From Chrysoperla carnea (Eukaryota; Arthropoda; Insecta; Neuroptera; Chrysopidae), in contig NC_058337.1 of NCBI RefSeq assembly GCF_905475395.1, positions 108,618,368 to 108,682,367 of the forward strand: a stretch of DNA of 64,000 nt, written 5' to 3'. The position numbers and the translations under genes were made by a program. This document shows, one piece after another, positions 38,601 through 50,748 of the stretch. Below the pieces are notes generated by a model. It was not told where the DNA came from. It saw nothing but the letters and a program-made list of their open reading frames with translations, and did no database searches. The stretch's first letter is position 1; each line of letters starts with the position of its first letter.

Positions 38601-41600
38601 TACATATACTTGAACCTAATAGTTAGTTTTGAAACCCCCCAAATATGTTTCAAAAATTTAATTTCTACGAAATATTTACAAGAAGGTAAAAAAGCAGTCA
38701 GAAATTATTTACATTGAAGTAGAAAAAATTTGACTATGATTTAGTAAAATATTTTATTTTTAATGTATTTTTCAAATCGTAGTTGGATAAAAATGTTTAT
38801 TTGTAAATAGCAAGTACAAAGCTCAATATATTTACGAAATCTAGCTTTTGAAAATTTTATGTCATTTGGATACGCATAAGGCAATAGAAGCCTTGCTGTT
38901 ATAATTTTCAGGAAAAATTGAATATTCTTATATAATCATCCTAAACATAATATAAATTTAAATTCCAGAATAAAATTTCAATTATCTGTCAAAGACTTCT
39001 TAAAAAAATGACCAGTGAATAAATTGTAGTTCTTTATTAAAAAAATAAAAATAAATGCAATTAAATTATGTCTCTAAAGTTGATATCTAAAATAGATTAA
39101 AATTATTTTCTCTAATATAGAAACCAGAGATGAGGACATCTAGATTATAAAGAAGTTTAAATTATGGTCATCAGCCTCTTAATAAATTCAACAAAGAATG
39201 AAAATAGTTGAACGCTTTTGAGAAAATCAGGAGACCGGTAAGACAAACAATAAGTTTTTGTATGAAGATATCGATTTTTTTCAGACACATTGAATTTAAA
39301 ATAAAGGTTTTTGTTTTTCTATACAAACAAGGAATACAGTATTTACAGGAACTTTTTGTGGTCGAAACGTTAGTTCAAAATTGACAATATTTGTCGCTTG
39401 AAACAAAAGTATTATTTTATTTGTTCCACTCAGCATAAATCCTGTTTCAGAGTGCTATGCTAACTTTACAGACACTACAGACTGTAGATTTAAATTATAG
39501 AGACACTTACAATTTATAAAAAAAAAAAACTAAAATAACCATTTATTTTAATGGCTGAATAGATATTAATACGATAATTTAAAAAATATTATTCTTATTT
39601 AAACATTTGTTTAATTTTTTTTTAAGATATAATAATAATTAATTAACTTAGTCAACGTGTTTTATAAAAATGTAGGTACCTTCATCTTCTTCTTAAGAAA
39701 ATTATTATCTTTGTGGTATTTTTTAAAAAACTATATTTCACAGAATTTTTCAAAAATTTGTATCTTACACTTATCGCTCCACACTACCAGAGTACATGGT
39801 GAAATTTTTGCGGTTAAGTGAATTTTTGCCAAATTTTGGATATACATATTTCGATCAACTTGTACATATTAGTATTTCCAACCTAACATGAACCAAAATC
39901 CTTTACGAACTCTTTTTTTAAACCATTTTTGACACAAATTACATTCATTTTAAATCGTCAGCTGTATTTTATATTCAAAAATTATAACAATAAATAAATG
40001 CATTCTAAAAATAAATATTTAAAAACTTGGTATCTCTGTCTTTGTTTGTTTGTATTTATTGGCTGATGTTCGTTCATTGGTATCATCCGCATCATGTTTG
40101 TTAAATTATTTTACTACATTTGCATATAAATTTAATATTCATAAATTTTGCTTCCAATGCACATAATATTAAAATATCCATCCATGGTTTTTATATCCAA
40201 TTTAAGGGACTAATTTCATATATATTTTAAAATATTTTATTTTTGTTTATGTGCATATTTTATATGAATAAAGCTTTCAAATAATTTTAAATAGTTTATT
40301 AATATTTTTAGTTTAATTGACTTAAAACTAATATCAATTTTAAAAAAAATATATATTTTATTATTTTTATCATAACATTTTTATCATGCCCCTCAGTCAA
40401 TTGGAATTTCTAAAATACAATATATGTCCTTTCGTGTACCATAAAAAATTGATAATTTAAGTGTGACAAAAATGACTTTGAAATGTAATCTAACATGATT
40501 AGACCACTTCCTTGCGCGAAAATGGATTGGGAATCTAATATGAATGCTACCAACATCAACTGTTAGATACCTTCAAAAAAATATTCCTTGATTACTCTGA
40601 CAATTTCAATCATGGAACACACTGGAACAAAACTTATAAACTGCAACAGGATTTTTTCGTTTTTTAAGACAAGGCAGACTATTATGCAAAAGTAGCAATG
40701 TGTTTATTAAATTCCCCAGCCTTTATCGAATCGGATTTCAAATTTGAGTCAAATGACTATGCCACTTTTAAGTGCATAATAATATATAAAAAAAATTTTA
40801 ATCGTTATATTTCAGTAAATGTTAATCATTAAACAGTTTTCGGAATACGATAGAAATATTGTTTGGAGGAAATCAAGTAATTGACGCGAGTTTTTATTTC
40901 CCAATCAGAGTCTCGACCCATTTTTCGAGTTAGAGGTCTATCCAGGTAGAAAAAATTGTATTTTTTTGTATTCTTTAAAATGTTCATCTAGTTCAAAGAA
41001 CTTTTCTCAAAATAGATATCAGTATTGAAGCAAATAACGTTTTTTCGGGTAGACGAATCTATGCTCAACGAAATTTTATAATCGATATTAAGTTTAATTT
41101 TGAGGTAGTTGAAAATCCTCTTATTTATGTAGATTCCCACACTTAGCTACATTTTGAAATTACTTATAATTAAAACAGAACTCGTACTATACTATACTGT
41201 TGCAATCGATAGTTGAAGGTTAAAGGAAGCAAATAGGGTATGTTATAATTAGATGAAACTATAGCTTGTAAACATATCATTGCATTGTGCAAATATAGCA
41301 CTTTTCCTCTATAATGTAGAACTATCCTGTGTTTAATTCTATAACACACAATGATCACGTTTTATCCTTGTACCATTAGCTTAAAATTGATTTTTTAAAA
41401 CAGATGTTTTCATATTAAAATTTCATTGCTGTAAATCTAAAAGAATGTATCAATTTTAATTCAATTTTTGTGGCGAGGTAAATTGGGTTATTATTAGCTA
41501 CGTTTGAAAGTAATTTGACAGAATTCCGACACAAAAGCAGACCTTCCTGTTTTTTTCCACCAGCCGTAAAGATATTTTCTCTTTAACGGCTAGGATCTTC

Positions 41601-41968
41601 TATTTTTACAAAAATGCTACACATTTTTCCTTCAAAGAATCATGAAGAAATGTATCTTTGAATTTTCCCGAAGTTTTTCAGTTAAACTTAATGAAATAAG
41701 TTAACTTTTTGTCAAATTATTTTCAATAACTTTATACGACTTTTTTAGTATACATTATCTTAGTCTTCTCTTAAAATACAAGTTTTACCATTATTCATAA
41801 TATTACCGCAAAACGTGAAATTAGCGAAAGCCAGGATGATAGTGCCAGTTTTAAAACTCGAAGCATATCGAAAAGGGAGAGCATTTCAATTAGAATGTGT
41901 TTTGCTTTTAAGAATGTTGCGATTAAATCCACCAGTATACTACAATTTTATATGTTCCTATATGGCAC
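35668..41968. other. AT-rich intergenic DNA, no gene seen
   Basis: The stretch holds small open frames of up to 86 codons without motifs. A slightly richer segment at about 36,640-36,900 shows neither splice-bounded exon structure nor repeat boundaries. AATTAT(C/G)GTGGGCGG near 36,555 may be another scrap of the GGTGGGAGCG repeat family. Confidence 0.45.
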
Positions 41969-42000
41969 ACAAGTTATATCCAAGTTTGGATATAACTTGT
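41969..42000. repeat. Perfect 15-bp inverted repeat with 2-nt loop
   Basis: The arms are ACAAGTTATATCCAA (41,969-41,983) and TTGGATATAACTTGT (41,986-42,000). A third partial arm (TATATCCAAAACAAGTT) follows at about 42,004-42,020. It forms a near-complete cruciform. Confidence 0.8.
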
Positions 42001-43958
42001 ATTTATATCCAAAACAAGTTAAGGATATACATAGGCATAAGTTTTGGATGTAGATAGTACAAAAATGGCAAACTACGTATACTATAATTATGTGCGTCTT
42101 GGAACCCTGCCTACTTGACTCTAACGATTACATTTGTTTCAGTACAGCTTCGTAAGAAACTTCGTTCCTAACGGAGGTTCCACGACCACAAGCTTTCTTT
42201 TTAAATCTATAGAAGGTGGAACAACATTATCAAAAAGGACGCGTTAGCCATTCACAAAATTCCAATTTTAATGACTAATTACATGCAATTCTTTCGTCAG
42301 TTTTTTATGTTAGTTATTAATCGCTAATTTACGAAGAAGATTAAATTTCAATCAGTAATTTAAAACAATTTAATCTATAAACATCAAATAAAGTCAATTT
42401 TCAATAAAAATTTCATTAATATAAATCACGTATAACATAATTTCCATGATCGAACTCAGATAGACTATAGAATACAATAAACTATAACGATTCTATATTA
42501 TTATAATTATGAATGTTATAAATTATTTATTTGCTGTTCAAATGGTATTATTAAACATTGCGTGAATTCCATTCCCACGTTTAAAAATTATCTTCTACAG
42601 AGTATACACAACCACTTTTAACTTCAAAAAGTGGTATAAGTTACATCAACGTACGGGAAAGTGTAATACCAGAGATCTCAAACTACATTAATGTGTTTTT
42701 TCTTTAAATATTACCATGAAAAATGGCTCATGTGAGATCTTAACAGAACTTTTAAAAGAAGAAAATCGCGTGATAGAAACAAGAGATACGTGATTGAATT
42801 ATTGAAAACGCTGCAAGTTACTTGTGCGCGTCCTCTTTTTAAGTGTCGAGTTCTACCAATACTGACTGAGAGATAGCTATAATATTTTTCAAGAAACTAG
42901 ACGATGATCCAAAATGTACATTACTTATCTATCATCAAGGTACAACACTTAACTCTGAATATGTAAGATAAATATAATTTACCTTCATGAGTGTGTAGAT
43001 GTAATCTTTAATGAGTAGGCATTACCTAAATATTACCTATGGTTGTAACTAGTTAATATTGAAAATCAATAAATTTACAATAAATTATTACAGCTATGGT
43101 AGTAAATTTTATAGTTATGATTAATTTATATTTCTCTGTTGTTTATGAATAATTTCAAAAAAATTTTAATTTTAAGCTTCGTTTATGTTTAAATTAAATC
43201 CAACTGTATGGTATATAAATTTTGGGGGCTGAACGAAATTCGCCAATTATTAAATTGTCTAGTAATTACATATTTATAATGAAAAAGCTATTTACAATAT
43301 TAATTTGAGGGTAATAAATTTATTAAATAATGATCAGATTCACTGGAGATAAATTCTAAAAATTTTAGCGTGAAGAAAAAAAGTTTCTCATTGTTTTTCG
43401 ACCGAGAAAGCGAAATGGCAGTAATGAAAAATTGGTCACCTTTATGAAATATATCAACCGATCAGATTGCTCGTCACTGGTAAAGCACAAAAATGACTTT
43501 TTTTGTGGTGAAGTTTTTCAGGACAAAACAGTAGATTCAAACATTGTAACTACTTTCAAATAATTTTTTTTAAACTCTGCAATAAATATGTTTTATGCTT
43601 ATTATATAAATTTATTTACAATATTTTATCAACAAACATTATTTAACATTTAATGAATACTTTTGATTGCAAATAACAACAATAATAATAATATTAATTA
43701 CATTTATAAAGTTGTGAATTTTATTTAGGTTTGCAAAGGAAAATCAGACGTTTTTATTACATAAGTATTTATTATAGCGACGCATTATAAATTATGTATA
43801 CACTACAGTCGTACATGTATAACCTAATGTTGAACTGTAATTTGTTAGAACTTTAACTTTTTGAAATTTGTTTGATAAATCAATTTAAATTACTCATCAA
43901 TTTACTGGAGAAAAAGTTGTTTGAGAATATTTTATGTAGCTAGATACATTAATTTGAA

Positions 43959-44216
43959 TTGACCACATATCCTTTACCTTGTAAAAGGTGTTTTTTCTAT
44001 TTTGATGAAAATTTATTGAAATTTTTTTTACTTTCACGTAATTTACGTGTTAAGTGGCCTCCAAGATCATCCGATATCACCCCATTATATAATTTGCTAT
44101 GGAGATCTGTAAAGTTACTTATCAGTGCCGATACACCAGAGAGTTTGTTTTGTCTTGGTTTAATTGTTTCTTTTAACTTCACCGTTGAAACAGTGGTATT
44201 ATTTAGAAAAAAGCGA
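43959..44216 (+). pseudogene. Fragment of a Tc1/mariner-superfamily transposase
   Basis: The frame contains VKWPPRSSDITPLYNLLW (44,049-44,102), clearly related to the transposase motif WPPRSPDLTPLDFFLWG that carries the third catalytic aspartate. Downstream, DTPESL and a helix-like stretch (IVSFNFTVETVVLF) sit where family members have the last conserved helix. The catalytic Asp position is Tyr here (TAT, 44,088-44,090). The N-terminal DNA-binding region and the first two catalytic Asp residues are absent. The frame opens with TTG at 43,959, so no true start is evident. It is an inactive relic, not a functional gene. Confidence 0.78.
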
Positions 44217-44231
44217 TAATAATAATAATAA
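44215..44231 (+). repeat. Short (AAT)n microsatellite
   Basis: ATAATAATAATAATAAA directly follows the transposase fragment. Confidence 0.7.
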
Positions 44232-44612
44232 AAATATTTTGTATGTTACAGTATGCAAAGACAGAATCTATTACTAGAGTTCGGAGTGCATTTTGAAGTC
44301 AGTACCCGCAAAGTGGTGTCATTAGTATGCTGGAGCCTTCTAGTGTAACATCAACAGTTTGGAAACACAAGAGTGTATTGAAAAGAAAAACTTCCGAATA
44401 GCCATTTTGGATTTAAATTAGTATAATTATTTCAAGTGATCGCTTGAAGCTTTAATTGGTTGTTGTTTGGTAAGTTATATCCCGTAAGTTGAAATGTATT
44501 TAAAACAAACGCTCCCTGTTAATTATGAATTTTTTTCTAATCGTAATCATCATATTCTCCAAACAATTCCATTTTGCATTCTAGCGAGTGCCTGCTCTGA
44601 CATACAGCTCTG

Positions 44613-44803
44613 ATAAGTACCTATTCACAATTTACCTGAATAATAAATAGTACCTCAATACTATCAAAATACATAGTATGTAGTAAGATGTAATTATAAT
44701 GAAATATATCATTTATATGCGCTCCCACCATTTAATGAAATTTAATTTTTTTGACGCGGAACCCTCAAAACCAGTTTCAGTGGACCAAATTGAATCTAAA
44801 TCA
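44613..44803 (+). repeat. Dispersed repeat, copy B
   Basis: Second copy of the 35,437-35,667 family, same orientation, about 75-80% similar by eye. It includes TTTATATGCGCTCCCACCA and ACGCGGAACCCTCAA. Confidence 0.7.
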
Positions 44804-47800
44804 TCATCGGATCCACTTGAACACACAAAACAAAAAATATCATTCAAATCCTTCAGTTTATGAGGCGTACAGTGACTAACATCTACACACAAAAAATATA
44901 TATAAAAATATTATAGTCAATAACAGCTGACGAAATGTTGTCGATTATTTCAAAGTATTCTTAAAATATGACACAAACTTCATGGAAATTGTCCTCTAGT
45001 TAAATTGTCTGTCTTTAGATTGTTGTTCCAAACATTCTGAATAAATATCCCGATGGACGAGTCAATTAATGAACAGTTTTTATGTAACTTACCATTTTCT
45101 CCACTGATAGTAGCAATATTTTATTTCCATTTCAATTTAGGCAATTATTTATAATTTGTGGTAACCATGGAAGAAGCATTGAGTTGATCATTTAGATTCA
45201 ATGCACATATTTTTTTGTAATTTTATTGAGAATTTTCAAATATAAATACGTTCTTACTCAATTTAAAAGTATAAAAATTTGTTATAATTCTCATTCAATG
45301 GTTCCTAATATCATTAAATAGCTATTTCGAAATAAGAATGAAAAATGTTACATTATTAGAGGAGAAAATGTTTGAGATTTGTTCAAAATATTTTTAACTA
45401 GAACACAACAAAAATCTAGACAGTTAAGCTTGAAAAAATTTTTCATTTGGGTTTGTGTGTGGTCTCTTATTTTACTTATAAAACACAAAAAAATTCACAA
45501 ATATTCCATAAATCTAAATTAACAAAATATAATAAATAAAAAACAAACTACGAAAGAATTCTCTATTTTTGCCACACGATTCAAGTTCAAAACAAAACTA
45601 AACGTTATGTCTACATAGAAGATTTATTTATACTTCGAAACTTTTCGAAAGTACAAACAAATTAGCTAGCTTAGTGTGCAATTGTGTGTAGGAAAAAATA
45701 GAGGATTTTTTTTCTACATTAGATCAAATACACAAATAAATTACAAATAAACTTTTTTTAAAAAGTGAAATAGAGATGCGAAAAAACAGTTTTATTGAGG
45801 GGATTCTCTTATCCATCTCTAAAAACCAGGCCCCCTTCATTGTGTGTATTCATGAAGACGACATGTCCGTCCTATATTTTGTATGGTGTCAACTCTCCTA
45901 AAATATAACTTAAAATGTGTTATGTCCTTTATATATATAAATTTATTTACACAAAAACGTATATATATCATCTATAGTAATGTATTCCTCTCTTTGTTTG
46001 TTACAGATACCATTTAAATGAAATAAACAATGATACAATAACACACACATCACATATAGCATACATAAAATATATTTCAAACTGCACACACTGACTGTGA
46101 CTGATATATTATTGTCAGTTAGTCACATTGGTGATGATATTCATGTGAACTTGACGATTTTCATAAATATTTGATGAGCATGAGACGGTTCGTTCTCCTT
46201 TTTTTTTCTTGCTGAGGGTTTCAAGATTTATCAATCTGTTTTGGGTCATACACAACAAACTACTTCGTAAAAATACACAAACATACATATACATACAACA
46301 TACCTTTTGTATCCTACAAACAAAATTAGGTCATGCATTTGTTTCTTGATATTTGTGCTTTAAAAATCAAAGCGTGTGTTAACTAATGTGTAATTGAAGT
46401 GCGTGTAATAGAAAAAGTGGTGTATAGTGAGAGAAAAGTGTTTCAACCCTTATAGAAAGGCCGTCGGCCGGCGTTACACACAAATCTAAATATTAGTTTA
46501 AAAAAATTTAAATATTAAACTATATTTGGTTTTTTAATAAATAATATATAGAAATAAAAAAAAGCTAATAAAAAACTAAGCCACTGGTATTTATTGTTGT
46601 ATTTTTACTTCCGTCGCTAGAGAGAAATATTTTTATCTGCGTTACCTGAGGTCGTAAAAAAGTCATAAAAACATTAATGTTTTCATAAACATCACTTAAT
46701 TTGTAGAAACATTAAAGGACAAAATATCTAATAAAAATATTTGTACATCTGGGCATCTACCGTTGTTTTTTTTTTCTTTTCATTTTTATAGTTTTTCGAA
46801 TGTCTTTATTTTTAATTTCGAACACATGATTCGTTTGTTTTGATTTAAATCTTTTTAACTTTGATCGAACTTTAATAGTTTTGTTTTTATTATTATTTCA
46901 CACGTGCGACGGGAAAAAACCATTCTGTTTGTTATCGTATAAACAATTGGGCACTATTTATCCTGTACAAATTTTCTCTTTGGTGTATTCTTAACTTTGA
47001 TTAGTTAGTTCAACGCGACGGAATTAGTAAATTCGGAAAGTCGTGAGAATAACAGCTGAAAATTTATTATTTGAACTTTCCTCTCCTGTAGCGAAAACAG
47101 TTTTAAAAAAATGACTGAAGAGAGAAAGCTGAAAAATTTCAAAACTGTAAATGTATAACTAATATAAAGATTATTATATTTGGCCTACATTTATCAAATT
47201 CAACGAATACGTTCTGAGAAATATGACTTCTAGTGATTTTATAAATAACACAGCTTTTGGCTTTTAAAAAAACGTCGTTACCCTTTTTGTTTTAGTTGAT
47301 AGCCAAAGCTTAACTAAAAAAGTAAGGCCAACATTTGCTATAATGTGGTTTAATAATTAAATATCCCCAAAACAAATTTGCCGTACTTTTTACTTTAAAA
47401 ATTTTCAAATACCTGAATAATAAGCATTTTAATCAAAATTCTTTGCTTGCAGAGCTGTTTAGAAGTTTTAAACGATCCTTCATGTGGTTTAATACGATGT
47501 CTATCTTTCTGTAGTTTAAAATTTCAACAAACGAGCTTAAAATCTTATTTAAAACTTGTTTGAAATATACATATTTTTATACCACAAAAAAACAACATAT
47601 TACAACTAGGAAAATTAAACAAATGACAATTTAAGTAAAATTACATTCTAAATAATTAAACAACATTAAAAAAAACATTATTTTTACACGATTAAACACC
47701 GCACCAAGTTTTCTGATAAAAGTAAAATTACAAAAAAAGTATTGTAATTTTACAAATTACATGGTAATTATATTATCTAATAATAATTCATTTCATTTTC

Positions 47801-49584
47801 TAAAAAAGTATCATTAACGTAAATTATACAAATTATTGTTTTTTGAAAAGAAAAGAAGAATTTTTTAATAATAAAAATAATAAAATATAATTTTAATACA
47901 ATAAAATGAGTCAATTTCCAAAAAAAAAAAAGTAGGTACAACAAAATTATAAGTTACACAGCCAATATAAAACTCGTTATTTAATCTCAAATTACAAAAT
48001 TCAATTAGGAAAAATCCAATTTAAAAATGTTTTAAAAAATAATATAAATTTAACTTAAATTTAACCAGATATGTATGTTTCCAATAATTTCCACTTAGAA
48101 ATTATAATCTCTTCAACGAGAAAAAAAGTTTATCTCAATGTATTTATCACTGTTGAACACGTACAAAACTCTATATAACCATTTCATTTATTATGAATAA
48201 AATATGAAGAAAAAAAACATAATCTCATCCCATAATATAAGTACGATGATGTATAAAAAGAGCATATAGAACTATCTTTATCTAGACACTCTTCCAATAT
48301 GGAAGGCAATTATATCTATTTCACTTTAATTCTATACAATTACGATATCGTATTCACTTCATTTTTGGGAAATATATATGTAATCATTTTGTATCTTTGT
48401 TGTGTATAAGACAATTATCATATTTCATTCCATTTACACGCCTTCTCTCGTCTTCCATAATAATGAATGTATAAAAACACCGCCCATTTTCACTCATAAT
48501 GAATGAGTCAAAATGCATTTGTGTGTGCTTGGCTATGCATAATTTTACCATTTATTATCTCATATTGGAAATTAGACTGTGATTTATGATACAAGAGTTT
48601 TAACTTTGCCGTACTCAGTTTGTAGGTATCGGTCACAATCTATTCATGTCGTTGTCGTAAATTTAACGTGTCATATTGGTTGCACTTATGGAAGAAAAAC
48701 AAGTTTGGATTATACACACATTTTTAAATGGGAAACTAGTTTTAGGCATTAAAAAAATCATTAAATAGGTACTTTAAAATATTGTTAAGAATTCTACCAT
48801 TTTTTCTTCTTTTTGTCGAATGTGGTTTTTTTGGTTGGTTATTCAAATTCCAATTAATTGAACAAGCTGGTCAAACCCCAAAATCTTGCATATTTGATTT
48901 TAATTTTAATTAAAATCGACGACAAACCACATGTATCTTTCTTTGTCAAATAAACCGCGCTCTTTGCTAGACCCAACCAATGAAACGCTTCAAAAATAAT
49001 TGCTTTGATGTAAAAAATTGTTTGGCTCATCCAATATCTGCTTAATTATTTTTTAAATTTATACTGTACTTGTACACTGTTCAAAAAAGTGCTAGTTGTT
49101 AGGAAATATTTTCTTAACATGCTAAGGAGGAAATATTTTTTTGAATAAGGTTTCAATTCAAGTAATATTTACCTGTTATTAGAACATAAACAGCCAAGTA
49201 AACGTGTTTCCTTTAATCTAGAATTTTTTTTACAGTGTAAAACAATTTAAAACCCTGAATTTTGCTAAGAGTAGCAAATTTTATTGTTTCGAAGATAAGC
49301 TGGTTGATTTTTCTACCAGGGTAGTTTTTTTCTTCAATTAATATGTAATAGCCAGGCTGATATTTTTACTTAACTTCTATAAGGGATGAAGAGGAAATGA
49401 GTTTAACAAGAATAGAATAACAAAAAAAAGTTTTCCTCTTAACAAGGTATACAATTTTCCCAGAGAGTATCGATCGTATTAAACACCTCATACCACCCCA
49501 CAAAATTTTCACCCATTTAAAGTTAAATATATAACCATATTTACCCTTCTATAATATAGCACACAGGGTTATATAATAAAATAG
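44804..49584. other. AT-rich intergenic DNA with a few richer islands
   Basis: Islands of higher complexity occur at 45,790-45,960, 46,100-46,230, 46,440-46,490 (AAGGCCGTCGGCCGGCG) and 48,425-48,570 (CTCTCGTCTTCC, then CATAATGAATG words and TATGCATAAT). They lie upstream of mir-iab-4 where iab enhancers would be expected, but only conservation or chromatin data could show that. No exon was seen. Confidence 0.35.
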
Positions 49585-49630
49585 TATAAAATCCTGCCCA
49601 CAGATAGCAATGAAAACCGCCCTCAGTTGG
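49585..49630 (+). promoter_or_regulatory. Candidate core promoter upstream of mir-iab-4
   Basis: A TATAAAA at 49,585-49,591 is followed by an initiator-like TCAGTT at 49,623-49,628, inside a local rise in GC (GACGCGGTGG, GACGTCGATTG). The spacing (about 40 bp) is longer than the usual 30. A second TTCAGTC initiator lies at 49,738. This is about 1.05 kb before the hairpin. It is inference only. Confidence 0.2.
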
Positions 49631-50578
49631 ATTCGACGCGGTGGATGAATATAACAAGGGAGCAGACGTCGATTGTATACTAGCGTCGTTTCGATGTTAC
49701 CAATTCTATTATATTACAAACGTTCATACTGAAAAGTTCAGTCACGATAGACAGATCGACGTTAAGCGTCGTTCAAAACACATCATCATCTACACTTTGA
49801 ACTTGAAAAAAAAAAACCAAAGACAATCAACTTTTGGATGTGGTGCATGAAGTCATCAATTATCAACGACCAGATCAAACAAAACAAAAAGAAGTTATTT
49901 TTTATATGAAAACAAACAAAAATATTTCCACCACTCTTTTTTGGAATCGCTCTGTGACAGAACACCTACGCTGTACACTAATTTGTAACATTGAATATTA
50001 TTTTGCCAGCATTGTATCTACCTGTTAAGATGGTGAATGGATTTCTGAAATCATAAACATTGAAATTGTTTCCAAAAAATTGTAAGTAAAAATATTTAAT
50101 TTTAATTCAAAATTTTTAAGTTAACTTTTTTTTTCAGTTCAAAAAAAATTTTCACGACACGTAAAGGTAAAAATAAAAAAATTATTTAATTTTATTTAGT
50201 GTTTTTGTGAGGTTAGAATATGAAATGTAGTATTTTTATTATTCTATAGTCGTAAATACGTGACCACTTATTAAATTCCCAAATGGTATAACACCCTTTA
50301 AAAAAAATTTATTGGACATTAAGTGGGGTGCGATTATTAGTTTCTATATACAACACCTTGGATCGACTCTCTATTGTATTCCAATACAACACATCTGACT
50401 GTTACCATAGTAACAAACGTATAGATGAAATTCACCAGCATTCAATAATTCACAAGGGTATGTTTTCGATAATTCCCTGAAGGGTGAACAACAAAATGTG
50501 TATTTCGTGTTTAGAATATTGAACTGTGTTTTTTTTCTCTCGTATTTTAATTAAAAACCTTTGTTTTTTTTTTTATAG

Positions 50579-50669
50579 AAAATTTTATACCTGGTGTGAA
50601 GATCAACTGCGAAAGTCTTGTGAAGATGATGTCCAAGAAAATGATGTCGTCTTCGTATGCTGGCTAATG
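50579..50669 (+). other. Exon-like segment just upstream of mir-iab-4
   Basis: A pyrimidine-rich tract ending TTTATAG (50,571-50,578) looks like a 3' splice site. It is followed by about 90 bases of unusually balanced composition. They contain an open frame whose last part, from ATG at 50,626 to TAA at 50,665, encodes 13 residues (MMSKKMMSSSYAG). A matching 5' donor candidate (ATT|GTAAGT) lies at about 50,081. It may be the pri-miRNA exon holding the hairpin. Peptide coding is speculative. Confidence 0.3.
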
Positions 50670-50675
50670 TAGAAC

Positions 50676-50748
50676 CCCCTGTACGTATACTGAATGTATC
50701 CTGAGTGTAATCTTGTCCGGTATACCTTCAGTATACGTAACAGGAGGC
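50676..50748 (+). ncRNA. mir-iab-4: mir-iab-4 microRNA precursor (Hox cluster)
   Basis: The hairpin has a 5' arm at 50,683-50,704 starting ACGTATACTGAATGTATC and a 3' arm at 50,718-50,741 starting CGGTATACCTTCAGTATACG. These match insect miR-iab-4-5p and -3p as I recall them. The stem pairs CCTGT-ACGTATACTGAA with TTCAGTATACGTAACAGG (one bulged base), then GTAT-CC with GGTATAC, around a loop of about 13-16 nt. In insects iab-4 lies between abd-A and Abd-B and represses Ubx and other Hox mRNAs. Plus-strand orientation suggests the Hox genes are on the minus strand. The exact Drosha and Dicer ends are inferred from the arm alignment. Confidence 0.95.
50676..50748 (-). ncRNA. mir-iab-8: mir-iab-8 precursor, antisense of mir-iab-4
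   Basis: The reverse complement also folds. Its 5' arm (complement of 50,740 to 50,718) starts TTACGTATACTGAAGGTATA, matching Drosophila miR-iab-8-5p as remembered, with seed TACGTAT shifted relative to iab-4. In Drosophila this product comes from the long iab-8 transcript read in the same direction as the Hox genes and represses Ubx and abd-A in the posterior. Sequence conservation of both arms supports the product being possible here. Whether it is transcribed cannot be seen. Confidence 0.7.

Noticed and set aside
49641..50028. 69- and 64-codon frames upstream of mir-iab-4
   Set aside because: They start at weak positions, carry no domain, and lie in what is better explained as non-coding pri-miRNA or promoter sequence.
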